The notes beneath the pieces are model-generated. The model did not search any database. It was not told the origin of the DNA and worked only from the letters and a program-made list of their open reading frames with translations. Shown here one piece after another: positions 9,525 through 17,228 of a stretch of 64,000 bases of DNA; position 1 is the first letter of the stretch, and the number at the start of each line of letters is the position of its first letter. The position numbers and the translations under genes are program-made. Source of the stretch: an uncultured Alphaproteobacteria bacterium (lineage in GTDB: Bacteria; Pseudomonadota; Alphaproteobacteria; RF32; CAG-239); the NCBI GenBank assembly GCA_944391505.1, contig CALXTV010000003.1, positions 1 through 64,000 on the forward strand, in the 5' to 3' direction.

Positions 9525-10366
9525 AGAAGTTTCTGATCCGGGGTGCGGTTGTTCTGGCGGCGGTTTACTTTTTTTTGTGCGGCCTGATTTATTTTGTGCC
9601 GCAGCATCTGTTTTACGCCCCGTCTTCGGAACCTTCGGACATCGAACAGGCACGGTCCGTGGATTATCCGGCCGAGCGCGTCGATTATCGGTCGGCAGAC
9701 GGTACGCCGCTTTTTGCCTGGTATACAAAGCCGGCAAACAAAAATTCCAAAATTGTCGTTTTCATGCACGGCAACGCTTATAACATTGCCGGTTTCTATC
9801 ATAAAGTTCAACCTTTCGCGCGCCGGGGGTGGGGAACTTTTCTCCCCGAATATCGGGGCTTTGGCGGCCTTCCCGGAGAAATAAACCAGCAAAATCTTGA
9901 GGCCGATGCCGTTGCCGCGGTTGAATACCTGCATAAGCTTGGTTACCAAAACCGCGATATCGTAATTTACGGTATGTCTCTGGGTTCACACATGGCACTG
10001 AATACGACCGTTTATTTTCAGGAGAAGCAGCCGTTTGCGGCCGTGGCCGTGGAAGTTCCGTTCGACACGCTGCCTAATGTGGTTGCCGATAAGGTTAAAG
10101 TGCCGATGCCGCTGTCTTTTCTGATGCGCGGTCATCTTTATGACAATTTGGTTCTGGTCAGCCGGATAAACAGTCCGCTTCTGGTTATGGGCGGCAATGC
10201 CGATGCCCTGATTCCGATTGAGCTGGCAAAAAATTTGTACGAACATGCTAAAGAACCGAAAAAAATGATTATTTATCCTTACGGAACGCATAATGATTTG
10301 TATAATTTCCGCAATTATGACGATATGATGTCCTGGCTGGAGGAAAATGAAAAAGGTATCAAATAG
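9521..10366 (+). CDS. Membrane-anchored alpha/beta hydrolase (Bem46/YfhR-like, S33 type)
   Basis: 281 aa with an N-terminal transmembrane or signal anchor (about residues 6-24). The fold is marked by the oxyanion sequence FMHGNAYN and the nucleophile elbow YGMSLGS (Ser near residue 153). A late Asp (GGNADALIP) and His (YGTHND) complete a plausible Ser-Asp-His triad. The length and layout match Bem46/ABHD13-type hydrolases, whose substrates are mostly unknown. It overlaps prfB by four bases and the next gene by 20, so it is in the same transcription unit. Confidence 0.85.
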   Translation: MKKFLIRGAVVLAAVYFFLCGLIYFVPQHLFYAPSSEPSDIEQARSVDYPAERVDYRSADGTPLFAWYTKPANKNSKIVVFMHGNAYNIAGFYHKVQPFARRGWGTFLPEYRGFGGLPGEINQQNLEADAVAAVEYLHKLGYQNRDIVIYGMSLGSHMALNTTVYFQEKQPFAAVAVEVPFDTLPNVVADKVKVPMPLSFLMRGHLYDNLVLVSRINSPLLVMGGNADALIPIELAKNLYEHAKEPKKMIIYPYGTHNDLYNFRNYDDMMSWLEENEKGIK

Positions 10367-13300
10367 GCTCTATCGGGCACGTAAGATTATGGACTATGCC
10401 GGCGTCGTCTTTCTGGTGCTGCTGTTGCTGTTTATCTGGCAGCTTTACCGGGGGCCGGTTGCCGTACCTTTTTTAAAGCCTTACATCATCAAAGCTCTCA
10501 ATCATGACGATTCCGAATATCAGGTAACGGTTGAAGCCGTCAATCTGGAACTTGTTCGTTCCATTCAGCCGATTAAGATTATTGCCAATAACGTCGTTTA
10601 CAAAAAAAATGACGGCACCTTTATCATCAATGCGCCGAAAACCTCCGTTTCTTTCAGCATCAGGGCGCTGCTGCGCGGTGTCATTGCGCCGAGTTCGGTA
10701 GAAGTTGACACGCCATCGGTTTATTTGTTTACCACATACGGAATTGAGAAAAACAACGAAAACGAAATCAACCGGAAAAAGCTCGAATATTATTTCGACG
10801 TTTTCGAGGAATTTGTCGAACGTTTTAATTCGGAAGACCGGGCTTACCCCGAAAGCTACATTAACGACATATCTGTTAAAAATGCCGAACTTGAGTTTCA
10901 TGAAGTTGATCTCGGCCGCAAATGGGTCTTTTCTGATTTGAACTATACTTTTGAACGCAATTTTACCAATATGGAAACGGATTTTAACGCGCTGCTTAAG
11001 CTTAAAGACCGCATTTCCACCGTTGGTGTTGATGCCGAATATCGTCCCGGAGCGGCCAAACTGGCACTGCGTTTTTATTTTTCGGATCTGGTCCCGGCCG
11101 ATGTCGTGGACACGTTTTTGGAAAAGAAGTTCAGCGAAAATCTTTATGCCGTCAATTTGCCCGTGAGCGGCAAAATTGATGCTCTGATAGATTTTGAAGA
11201 CGTGCTCAAAAACAAAGACGATATTGTCAAAAGTCTGGATACGGCCGTAGAAAACATTGACTTCCAAATTGAGGGCGGACAGGGAAATATTATGTTTTCC
11301 GATAATGAGGATTTTCGTTATGACATATCTTCGTTTTTGCTGGAGGGTAATATTGACGGCGGGGTCGACCGGATCAACATTAAAGATGCCGATTTCGATT
11401 TGGGCGGACAAAAAACAAAACTGGGTTTGCAAATTACCGGTATGAAAAAATTCTTTTTTGATAATTCTCTGAAAGATATCAAAATATCTGCTTCCGCAAC
11501 GGTGGAAAAGCTGGCCTTTGATGATTTGAGCAAATACTGGCCGCGCTATATCGCTGAAGATGCATGGTTGTGGGTAAAAGACAGTATTTACGGCGGTGAA
11601 ATCCGCGACGCTTCTTTCCGTTTTGATTTTGATTATGATGACACAAGCAAAGGACTGCGCTTTGCCAATCTCGACGGAAGGGGAACCATTATTGATTCTA
11701 ATCTCAATTATCTGAAAGGCATGCCGGATATAAAAAACATGTACGGTACGGCTTATTTTGACAGCGACAGCATAAAAATAGACGTTGACAAAGGCATTTC
11801 CAACGGCGTTATCCTGACTGGCGGCAGCGTATTATTATATGATTTGGACAAGTACGATAATTTTGCCGATATCAATCTGGAAACGACCTCCAGTATTGCC
11901 GATGCATTGAAGTTGATTGACAACCCGCCGCTTGGCTATACTTCCGAGATGGGAATTGACGCTGACGCGATTCTCGGCGAAGCCGAAACGTCGCTTGGAT
12001 TAAAATTTGAATTGAAAAACGATTTGGAACCAGATGAAGTCAAGGTCGATGTCAAATCCGTACTGACCGGCGTTTCTATCCCTGATATTGTCAAAGGAAA
12101 AGAAGTGAAGGCCGAAACGCTGAATCTGGTTGTTGACAATAACGGCATGTCGGTAATCGGCGACGCCAGACTTGACGATATTCCCCTGCATCTGGTTTGG
12201 GATGAAAACTTTCAAAGCAAAGATTATAAGAGCAAATATAAAATATCGTTTCGTTTTGATGACGCCTTCAAGAAGAAGCTCGGTATTGACATCAGCGTGT
12301 TGAACCCGCCCTACATTGAAGGTTATGCTAATGTCGATGCCGAAATTACCAAATACGACAATGATAAGCTCGACATTGATGTGCTTGCTTCTTTGGACGA
12401 TGCAATAATTGATTATTCGGTTCTGGGTTTCCGTAAGCCGTTAAAGCAACCCGCGGCCATAACGGCCAAGCTGTCTTTTGCCGGTGATAAGTTGACGTCA
12501 ATTCCCGAATTCGGCCTCTCAAAGTCTGATTTCAAATTGAACGGAAACATATCTCTGGATAAAGACGGAGAGGTTAAAACCGTTGACATTTCCCGCATCA
12601 GAGGTCCAAAAACTTCCGCCAGCGCCAAAATTGATTTTACATATAAGCCTAAGAAAAAAATCAAAGTCAACGTGTCCGGAAACAGCTATGACCTGACAGA
12701 GCTTTTTGCCCGCAACGAAGAAAATATCCGCCGTAAGACTACTTTGCATAAAAATAAAAAAACACTCAAAGACGAAGATGAGGACTATCTGGAAAAAGTA
12801 CCCGATACGGATATTTACATTGCCGTAAACAGCCTTTGGACAAATCCCGAAGTCCCGATAACCAATTTTGCCGGCTCGGCGGAGCTGCGCAACGGCACCG
12901 GAATTTCAGAAGCGCATCTGGTCGGTAACTATGGCACTAGCCGCGATGTGCGTATCAAGGCGGACTATGTACCGAAACCCAACGGCGAATTTTTCCTCTC
13001 AATTGATTCCAACAATGCGGGTAGCACCTTAAAAGTTTTGCGCGTTTATGAAAATATGCGCGGCGGCAATTTGAGGATTGAAGCCCGCCGAACCAAAGAC
13101 AAACAGTTTATCGGCCATGCTTCAATTCGTGATTTCAATATCTATAATACACCGGTTATTGCCAAGCTGTTGACAATGGCGTCTTTTACCGGCATGGTTA
13201 ATCTGCTGACCGGAGAGGGAATGGCTTTCTCTCATTTCGACGCGCCTTTCGAATACAAAAACCGTACGCTTTTTGTCAACGGCGGCAAGGCATTCGGCAA

Positions 13301-13589
13301 CGTCATGGGTATCACCGGCAGCGGCGCTTATAACCGGTCGACCGAAGTCTTGGACGTCAGGGGCGTCATTGCGCCGGCCTACAGCATTAACACATTTATC
13401 GGCAAACTGCCTTTGGTCGGCAGTCTGCTGGCCGGCAAAGACGGAACTGTTTTCGCTGCCAACTATACCATATCCGGCAGCATCGCCGATCCGAAAATCA
13501 GCATCAATCCGCTGTCGGCCTTAAGTCCGAGTTCGCTGAAAGATATGTTTTCCAACCTGTTCGGAGGCGAAAAAATTGAAATCAGATAA
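10347..13589 (+). CDS. Large AsmA-like/DUF3971 envelope protein (YhdP/TamB-related)
   Basis: 1080 aa with one N-terminal membrane segment (about residues 20-38, ending VLLLLFIWQLY) and then an almost wholly beta-strand periplasmic part with recurrent Asp/Lys-rich strands. Anchor plus long beta body plus a conserved C-terminal region (SFTGMVNLLTGEGMAFSHFDAPFEYKN broken here by ends, about residues 945-975) is the pattern of YhdP, a bridge-like protein implicated in phospholipid transport to the outer membrane. YhdP-class assignment is by layout, not alignment. It starts inside the preceding hydrolase and ends inside the next gene. Confidence 0.8.
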   Translation: MKKVSNRLYRARKIMDYAGVVFLVLLLLFIWQLYRGPVAVPFLKPYIIKALNHDDSEYQVTVEAVNLELVRSIQPIKIIANNVVYKKNDGTFIINAPKTSVSFSIRALLRGVIAPSSVEVDTPSVYLFTTYGIEKNNENEINRKKLEYYFDVFEEFVERFNSEDRAYPESYINDISVKNAELEFHEVDLGRKWVFSDLNYTFERNFTNMETDFNALLKLKDRISTVGVDAEYRPGAAKLALRFYFSDLVPADVVDTFLEKKFSENLYAVNLPVSGKIDALIDFEDVLKNKDDIVKSLDTAVENIDFQIEGGQGNIMFSDNEDFRYDISSFLLEGNIDGGVDRINIKDADFDLGGQKTKLGLQITGMKKFFFDNSLKDIKISASATVEKLAFDDLSKYWPRYIAEDAWLWVKDSIYGGEIRDASFRFDFDYDDTSKGLRFANLDGRGTIIDSNLNYLKGMPDIKNMYGTAYFDSDSIKIDVDKGISNGVILTGGSVLLYDLDKYDNFADINLETTSSIADALKLIDNPPLGYTSEMGIDADAILGEAETSLGLKFELKNDLEPDEVKVDVKSVLTGVSIPDIVKGKEVKAETLNLVVDNNGMSVIGDARLDDIPLHLVWDENFQSKDYKSKYKISFRFDDAFKKKLGIDISVLNPPYIEGYANVDAEITKYDNDKLDIDVLASLDDAIIDYSVLGFRKPLKQPAAITAKLSFAGDKLTSIPEFGLSKSDFKLNGNISLDKDGEVKTVDISRIRGPKTSASAKIDFTYKPKKKIKVNVSGNSYDLTELFARNEENIRRKTTLHKNKKTLKDEDEDYLEKVPDTDIYIAVNSLWTNPEVPITNFAGSAELRNGTGISEAHLVGNYGTSRDVRIKADYVPKPNGEFFLSIDSNNAGSTLKVLRVYENMRGGNLRIEARRTKDKQFIGHASIRDFNIYNTPVIAKLLTMASFTGMVNLLTGEGMAFSHFDAPFEYKNRTLFVNGGKAFGNVMGITGSGAYNRSTEVLDVRGVIAPAYSINTFIGKLPLVGSLLAGKDGTVFAANYTISGSIADPKISINPLSALSPSSLKDMFSNLFGGEKIEIR

Positions 13590-14070
13590 ATTGAAAATAG
13601 GGTTGGATTTCCATGGCGTCATAACCGATAATCCGGAATATTTCAAGGCTTTTGCGGATGAGGCGCTGCGCCGTGGATACGAAATACACATTATCAGCGG
13701 CGGCCCCAAAGCCACGATTGAAGAATTTTTGAAACAATGGGGCATAAAATATACCAATATTTTTGCCATCGTCGATTATTATGACGCCAGAGGCTGCGTC
13801 ACTTTTTATGAAAACGGCGAGTTTAAGGTTCCGGACGAACTTTGGAACTGCGCCAAAGCTGCGTATTGCGGCGAAAACAATATAAACATTCATATTGATG
13901 ACACCATGAGCTACAGCGAAGGCTTCACCACGCCGTTCTGCTTTTATGACGTAAAGACCAGACATTGCCGGACGCAGGATCAAAAGGTCATCAACCTGGA
14001 AGTCTCGCCCAAAAACGCCTTAGACGACATTGAAACCTTTATCAGAAATAAACCCGCTCCGAAAGCCTAA
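13576..14070 (+). CDS. HAD-superfamily-like protein with altered motif I
   Basis: 164 aa, no signal peptide. It opens with GLDFHGVITD, which resembles HAD motif I (DxDGT/V) with the second Asp replaced by His. Motif II would be IISGG, Lys-rich helices follow, and motif IV would be HIDDTMSY. The size fits a small cytoplasmic HAD phosphatase or nucleotidase. The second Asp normally acts as general acid, so activity is uncertain. It overlaps the AsmA-like gene by 14 bases and converges on the next gene with a four-base overlap. Confidence 0.65.
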   Translation: MKSDKLKIGLDFHGVITDNPEYFKAFADEALRRGYEIHIISGGPKATIEEFLKQWGIKYTNIFAIVDYYDARGCVTFYENGEFKVPDELWNCAKAAYCGENNINIHIDDTMSYSEGFTTPFCFYDVKTRHCRTQDQKVINLEVSPKNALDDIETFIRNKPAPKA

Positions 14071-14855
14071 AACTCCAGCACCGGCACAACGGAAATACTA
14101 TCATATTTATCGTAGTAGATCAAATTACTGCCATTAAGAATTGTACCCCACACGCCGCTACCTGAAAACTCCGAGGAAAACCACAGCCAGTAGTTGCCAA
14201 GATTTGATGCACCACCAACCTTATTTACAACTGTAGGAAACGCACTCCAGTTCTTCTGAATGTTTCTTAAAACACCGGCCGCCGGCAGACACCACTTGCC
14301 GGACGATGCCGTCGTCGGCGCATATTTTCGGGCAGCCCAGGCCGCCGGATAAGTGTCGGCATCGCCCGCCGCGACAATTTTATCTGTATTCCCGCAACTG
14401 TCAAAATCGGCTTCAGCCAATGTCGTACTTGTCATATTCGGAAGCTCAAGAACATCTGTATATTCCGTAGACCAATACATACCGACACCGGAATTGCTTC
14501 GATTGCCGTTCTTATCAAGCCACCACGGCGCCATAATTTGCCCGCCGACACCATCGGCATTGACATAAACCACAATACCCAGCACCGTTTTGCTGCTGTC
14601 ATGGTTGGCTGCGGCAACGCAGGTGTTGTCCGTGTAGAAAATATCGCCGATATTACACTTGGGGCGGGGCGTCGGACAGTAATAACTGTCTCCGGTCGGG
14701 CATTTCAAACCGCCTCGCGGACATTCTTCTTGCGAATATTTATAACCGAGCGAAGCACATTCCGGCGTCGCCGTGCAGGTGACAGCCAAAACCTCGGAAG
14801 CATAAAGGACAGAAGCAAAAGCGGAAAGTAAAAGAAAAAGATATTGTGTTTGCAT
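14067..14855 (-). CDS. Secreted Cys-rich protein with DUF1566-like C-terminal part
   Basis: 262 aa. The signal peptide (residues 1-24) ends VLAVTC. A Cys-rich segment follows (about 25-85, nine or ten Cys), then a domain with aromatic-rich strands including KWCLPAAG and YWLWFSSEF. The latter recall DUF1566/fimbrial-tip-like lectin folds, but this is a weak resemblance. It is alone on its strand between the envelope operon and the phage module. It could be a surface protein or a gene carried with the phage region; I cannot decide. Confidence 0.6.
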   Translation of the reverse strand: MQTQYLFLLLSAFASVLYASEVLAVTCTATPECASLGYKYSQEECPRGGLKCPTGDSYYCPTPRPKCNIGDIFYTDNTCVAAANHDSSKTVLGIVVYVNADGVGGQIMAPWWLDKNGNRSNSGVGMYWSTEYTDVLELPNMTSTTLAEADFDSCGNTDKIVAAGDADTYPAAWAARKYAPTTASSGKWCLPAAGVLRNIQKNWSAFPTVVNKVGGASNLGNYWLWFSSEFSGSGVWGTILNGSNLIYYDKYDSISVVPVLEF

Positions 14856-14993
14856 GGTCTTACTCCAAATCAGAATATTTCCGGACGGATTAACACCGTC
14901 CGTCAGACCACAAACACCTATTATTGACAGGATAAACTATTTTTCGCAGCAAGTCAATTAATAATGGACACCCGTTTCTTTCCGGCTAAAATT

Positions 14994-15015
14994 AAAGCCC
15001 TCAAAAGAGGGCTTT
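14994..15015 (-). terminator. Terminator at the left end of the phage region
   Basis: AAAGCCCTC (14994-15002) pairs perfectly with GAGGGCTTT (15007-15015) around a four-base loop. Read leftward, it is followed by T-rich sequence and closes the repressor transcript. Confidence 0.8.
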
Positions 15016-15023
15016 AAAGGTTG

Positions 15024-15263
15024 TTACGGTTTTCCGTAATGCCTGATGGCGTAGTTGCGATATTCTTCCAGCATTTTTTCTATCGCGCGGCTGTCTTTTT
15101 CTTCTTTTCGCAGGCGGCAGATTTCCCGCGTCTTGTCTTGGCATATCTTGTCCAGCGAACGAATGGCGGCACGATTCGTCAAATCGGGAATGAAATCAAA
15201 TTTTTTTTCTGCGGCATCAAGAGCTTCCATGGCCGATTGCAGATAATATTTGTGCAGGTTCAT
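15024..15263 (-). CDS. Small protein downstream of the phage repressor, function unknown
   Basis: 79 aa from the ATG at 15263 (MNLHKYYLQ), which has AAGGA at six bases; a longer start 30 bases upstream lacks this. It is highly charged and helical, without a membrane segment. It overlaps the end of the repressor gene by about 14 residues' worth of sequence on the other side of its start, so the two are co-transcribed. It could be a repressor partner or antirepressor; that is a guess from position alone. Confidence 0.6.
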   Translation of the reverse strand: MNLHKYYLQSAMEALDAAEKKFDFIPDLTNRAAIRSLDKICQDKTREICRLRKEEKDSRAIEKMLEEYRNYAIRHYGKP

Positions 15264-15273
15264 TGGATATTCC

Positions 15274-15894
15274 TTATTGGCTGGCCCAGACAATACGGTG
15301 AACGACGCGAATGTCTTTGACGTTGACGGAAGATTTTTCGGCAGAGAGTATATCTTTCAGTTCCAGGGTTGTCGCCGTCCGGCGCACAAATTCGCGAATG
15401 ACTATGTCATTATTGTTCAAAAAAACAGCAATACGGTCATTGCGGCGGATTTCCGAACCCTGCGACAAAATCAGCAAGGTGCCGTTGCGATAAAAGGGAG
15501 AAAATTTGTCCGTATTTATATCCAGCGCATACAAATTGTCATGACCGTCAGGAAAACGGATATTCTGCCATTTGTTTTTTTGAAAATCGGCATAAATTGT
15601 TTTTTCGCCGGTCAGCAGTCTGGAACATTCAATATAGGGAATGGAGTGCGCGGTTTTTTCTTCATCGCCCTGATTGGCCAGGGCAAAAAACTCGTCAAAG
15701 CTGATATTGCAGACTTCAATGATTTTGTTCAGACTGTCAAGCGAAGGCCATCTTTTTTTTCCGTCGGGACGAACACGTTTGCTTTTGTTGAAAGTCGTGG
15801 CGTCAAGCCCGGCCTTTTTTGCCAGTCCGGAAGGAGACAGGCCGTTAATTTTTGCCAACTTATCAACAGCTTTCCAGACTTGTTCATATTTCAT
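15274..15894 (-). CDS. CI-like phage repressor: XRE helix-turn-helix plus degenerate S24 domain
   Basis: 206 aa. Residues 10-72 form an XRE-type helix-turn-helix (GLSPSGLAKKAGLDATTFNK). Residues about 85-200 match the LexA/CI S24 fold (PYIEC, RNDRIAVFL, VRRTATTLELK). The positions that should hold the autocleavage Ser and Lys appear to be Lys130 (TDKFSPFYRNG) and Arg167 (VIREFV), so RecA-stimulated self-cleavage looks impossible. It has a strong SD (AGGAGG) and its own promoter with an operator in the spacer, suggesting autoregulation. It is transcribed divergently from the early phage genes. Confidence 0.87.
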   Translation of the reverse strand: MKYEQVWKAVDKLAKINGLSPSGLAKKAGLDATTFNKSKRVRPDGKKRWPSLDSLNKIIEVCNISFDEFFALANQGDEEKTAHSIPYIECSRLLTGEKTIYADFQKNKWQNIRFPDGHDNLYALDINTDKFSPFYRNGTLLILSQGSEIRRNDRIAVFLNNNDIVIREFVRRTATTLELKDILSAEKSSVNVKDIRVVHRIVWASQ

Positions 15895-15935
15895 TTTTCC
15901 TCCTCGGAATCAAAAGATTCTCTTAACTTGAACCG

Positions 15936-15964
15936 ATTATAAAATATTTTATTGTAGGAATCAA
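15936..15964 (-). promoter_or_regulatory. Leftward repressor promoter
   Basis: Read leftward: -35 TTGATT (complement of 15959-15964), a 17-base spacer, and -10 TATAAT (complement of 15936-15941). The spacer contains most of operator word 15952-15961. Confidence 0.7.
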
Positions 15965-15991
15965 ATCTTTTTTATGTTGAAATTCCTACAA
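15952..15991. promoter_or_regulatory. Divergent operator pair TTGTAGGAAT / ATTCCTACAA
   Basis: TTGTAGGAAT at 15952-15961 and its exact reverse complement at 15982-15991 are 20 bases apart. Each sits over the -35/spacer of one of the two divergent promoters. A third copy (nine of ten bases) lies at the late promoter, 16777-16785. The natural ligand is the adjacent XRE repressor (inference). Confidence 0.65.
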
Positions 15992-16004
15992 CTTTATATA
16001 TAAG
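15977..16004 (+). promoter_or_regulatory. Rightward early promoter of the phage module
   Basis: -35 TTGAAA (15977-15982), a 16-base spacer and -10 TATAAG (15999-16004). The spacer contains operator copy 15982-15991. Confidence 0.6.
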
Positions 16005-16054
16005 TTTGAAATATTAATAATTAGTTAAGTTGATTCATGGAGGAGAATCTGAAA

Positions 16055-16384
16055 ATGAGAGAGATTTATGAACCTTTCGATAATGCGGAAGAAGTTTGGT
16101 TTTGGTTTTGTAGGTCTCTGGAAGCCCGGGGTGACGGCTTGCGCTCGCAAAGCGACTATCCGGGCAAACGGCGTTTTATAGAAATCGGGGATATTGCCCG
16201 GATGTTAAAACAGATGCGCACCCGCGGCGAAATAACCAACCGCTGCCTGCGCACCATGTCCAAATGGGGAAGACTGGGGACGCCGCCGTATTATGACAGC
16301 CGCGCCAAAAGGAGCGAAATCAGGCTCTGGGAATACGGCATATATGTTTTGAACTTGTATCTGAAAGCCAAGGGGATTTTATAA
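16055..16384 (+). CDS. Early phage protein, function unknown
   Basis: 109 aa, basic and helical. The start is the ATG at 16055 (MREIYEPF), with GGAGGAG nine bases upstream; an earlier in-frame ATG at 16037 overlaps that SD and is rejected. A central basic helix pair (RMLKQMRTRGEITNRCLRT) could bind DNA, but I do not recognise the family. It is the first gene to the right of the operator region and ends two bases before the next start, so it belongs to the early operon. A regulator of the late genes is a reasonable guess from position. Confidence 0.65.
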   Translation: MREIYEPFDNAEEVWFWFCRSLEARGDGLRSQSDYPGKRRFIEIGDIARMLKQMRTRGEITNRCLRTMSKWGRLGTPPYYDSRAKRSEIRLWEYGIYVLNLYLKAKGIL

Positions 16385-16385
16385 A

Positions 16386-16796
16386 ATGAAAAACGCTGTC
16401 TTCGTTGCTCCGCAATTTGATAAGGCTTATGTTGTTTTTACGGATAACACAAGCCTGTGGTGGCTGCGTCTGCTCAAACCGGGTTTTCGCCACTGTTATC
16501 TTTTGCTGAGTTGCCGCGGCGGACGCTGCTGGCTTGAGTTGAATCCTTATTCTGACCAGATTGAAGTCTCTTTTTGCGAATTTGCGGCCTCTCAGTCGGA
16601 AACATCACTCCTCCGGACTTATGAAAATTGCCTCGTCTGTCCCGTCAAAATCAAAAAAGCGCCGCAAAAATGCGCGCCTTTGGGTTTTTTTACCTGCGTC
16701 GAAATGGTCAAAAGAGTGCTGGGAATACATGATTTTCGCGTAATCACTCCATATCAGTTATATAAAAAATTACAGGTTGTAGGAAAAAACTCTTGA
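16386..16796 (+). CDS. Small Cys/His protein, possibly permuted NlpC/P60 (YiiX-like)
   Basis: 136 aa without signal peptide. It has His36 in FRHCYLLL followed by beta strands, and Cys104 at the start of a helix in FFTCVEMVKRVLG. The order His then Cys, with the Cys in the C-terminal helix, is that of circularly permuted papain-like (YiiX/YebB) enzymes. This is a pattern match only. Such enzymes cut peptide or amide bonds, so a lysis or peptidoglycan role is conceivable. Its stop codon overlaps the -35 of the late promoter, and operator copy three lies in its last codons. Confidence 0.6.
   Translation: MKNAVFVAPQFDKAYVVFTDNTSLWWLRLLKPGFRHCYLLLSCRGGRCWLELNPYSDQIEVSFCEFAASQSETSLLRTYENCLVCPVKIKKAPQKCAPLGFFTCVEMVKRVLGIHDFRVITPYQLYKKLQVVGKNS
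16777..16785. promoter_or_regulatory. Third repressor operator copy at the late promoter
   Basis: TTGTAGGAA, matching nine of ten bases of the early operators, ends seven bases upstream of the late -35 hexamer. Confidence 0.5.
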
Positions 16797-16821
16797 CAAG
16801 CGGTTTTTTTTATGTTACACC
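16793..16821 (+). promoter_or_regulatory. Late promoter of the virion operon
   Basis: Consensus -35 TTGACA (16793-16798), a 17-base spacer and an extended -10 TGTTACACC, with TACACC at 16816-16821. It drives the run of genes from 16917 to 26878. Confidence 0.7.
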
Positions 16822-16873
16822 CTAAACATCACTTGCTGGTAGTGTATCCAAAATAAACCGAGTAATGAAAAAC

Positions 16874-16900
16874 AGGCCTCCTTACAGAGGTCTTTTTTTT
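16874..16900 (+). terminator. Leader terminator between late promoter and first virion gene
   Basis: AGGCCTC (16874-16880) pairs with GAGGTCT (16887-16893), including one G-T pair, around a six-base loop. The T-run extends to 16900. It lies about 50 bases after the expected start of transcription and 17 bases before the first gene. Confidence 0.65.
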
Positions 16901-16916
16901 GTGGGATTAAACAGGA

Positions 16917-17228
16917 ATGACAACCAAAAAGATAAAAACGCTCAAAGCGTTGAAAACCAGGCTGCGAAAAACACTGCCGGAAAAAATTTCGGAAGTGATA
17001 GACAGCTACGAAAATTTTTCCGAACAGCCGGTTCCTGACGACGCCAAAGGTTTCAGTGCGCACCATTCGGCCTGCAAGTCGGCGGTAATTCATGCCGAAA
17101 CGCTTTTAAAACTGGCCGAATGGACCGACGAAAAGTCAGCTTCGGAAGGGACGGACGGGGAAAACAGACAGATTCTGAAGCTTTTGGCCGAAGCGCAAAA
17201 CGAACTGAACAACGATGACGAAAATTGA
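16917..17228 (+). CDS. Small phage protein upstream of terminase, possible small terminase subunit
   Basis: 103 aa with a basic N-terminus (residues 1-22, seven Lys/Arg), helical middle and acidic C-terminus. Position immediately before terL, with a 14-base overlap, is where terS normally lies. No recognisable helix-turn-helix is obvious, so the small-terminase role is by position only. It is the first gene after the leader terminator. SD AGGA is unusually close to the ATG. Confidence 0.55.
   Translation: MTTKKIKTLKALKTRLRKTLPEKISEVIDSYENFSEQPVPDDAKGFSAHHSACKSAVIHAETLLKLAEWTDEKSASEGTDGENRQILKLLAEAQNELNNDDEN

Noticed and set aside
14230-14240. CTGTAGGAAA as a fourth repressor operator
   Set aside because: Inside a coding region, only a partial match, with no promoter nearby.
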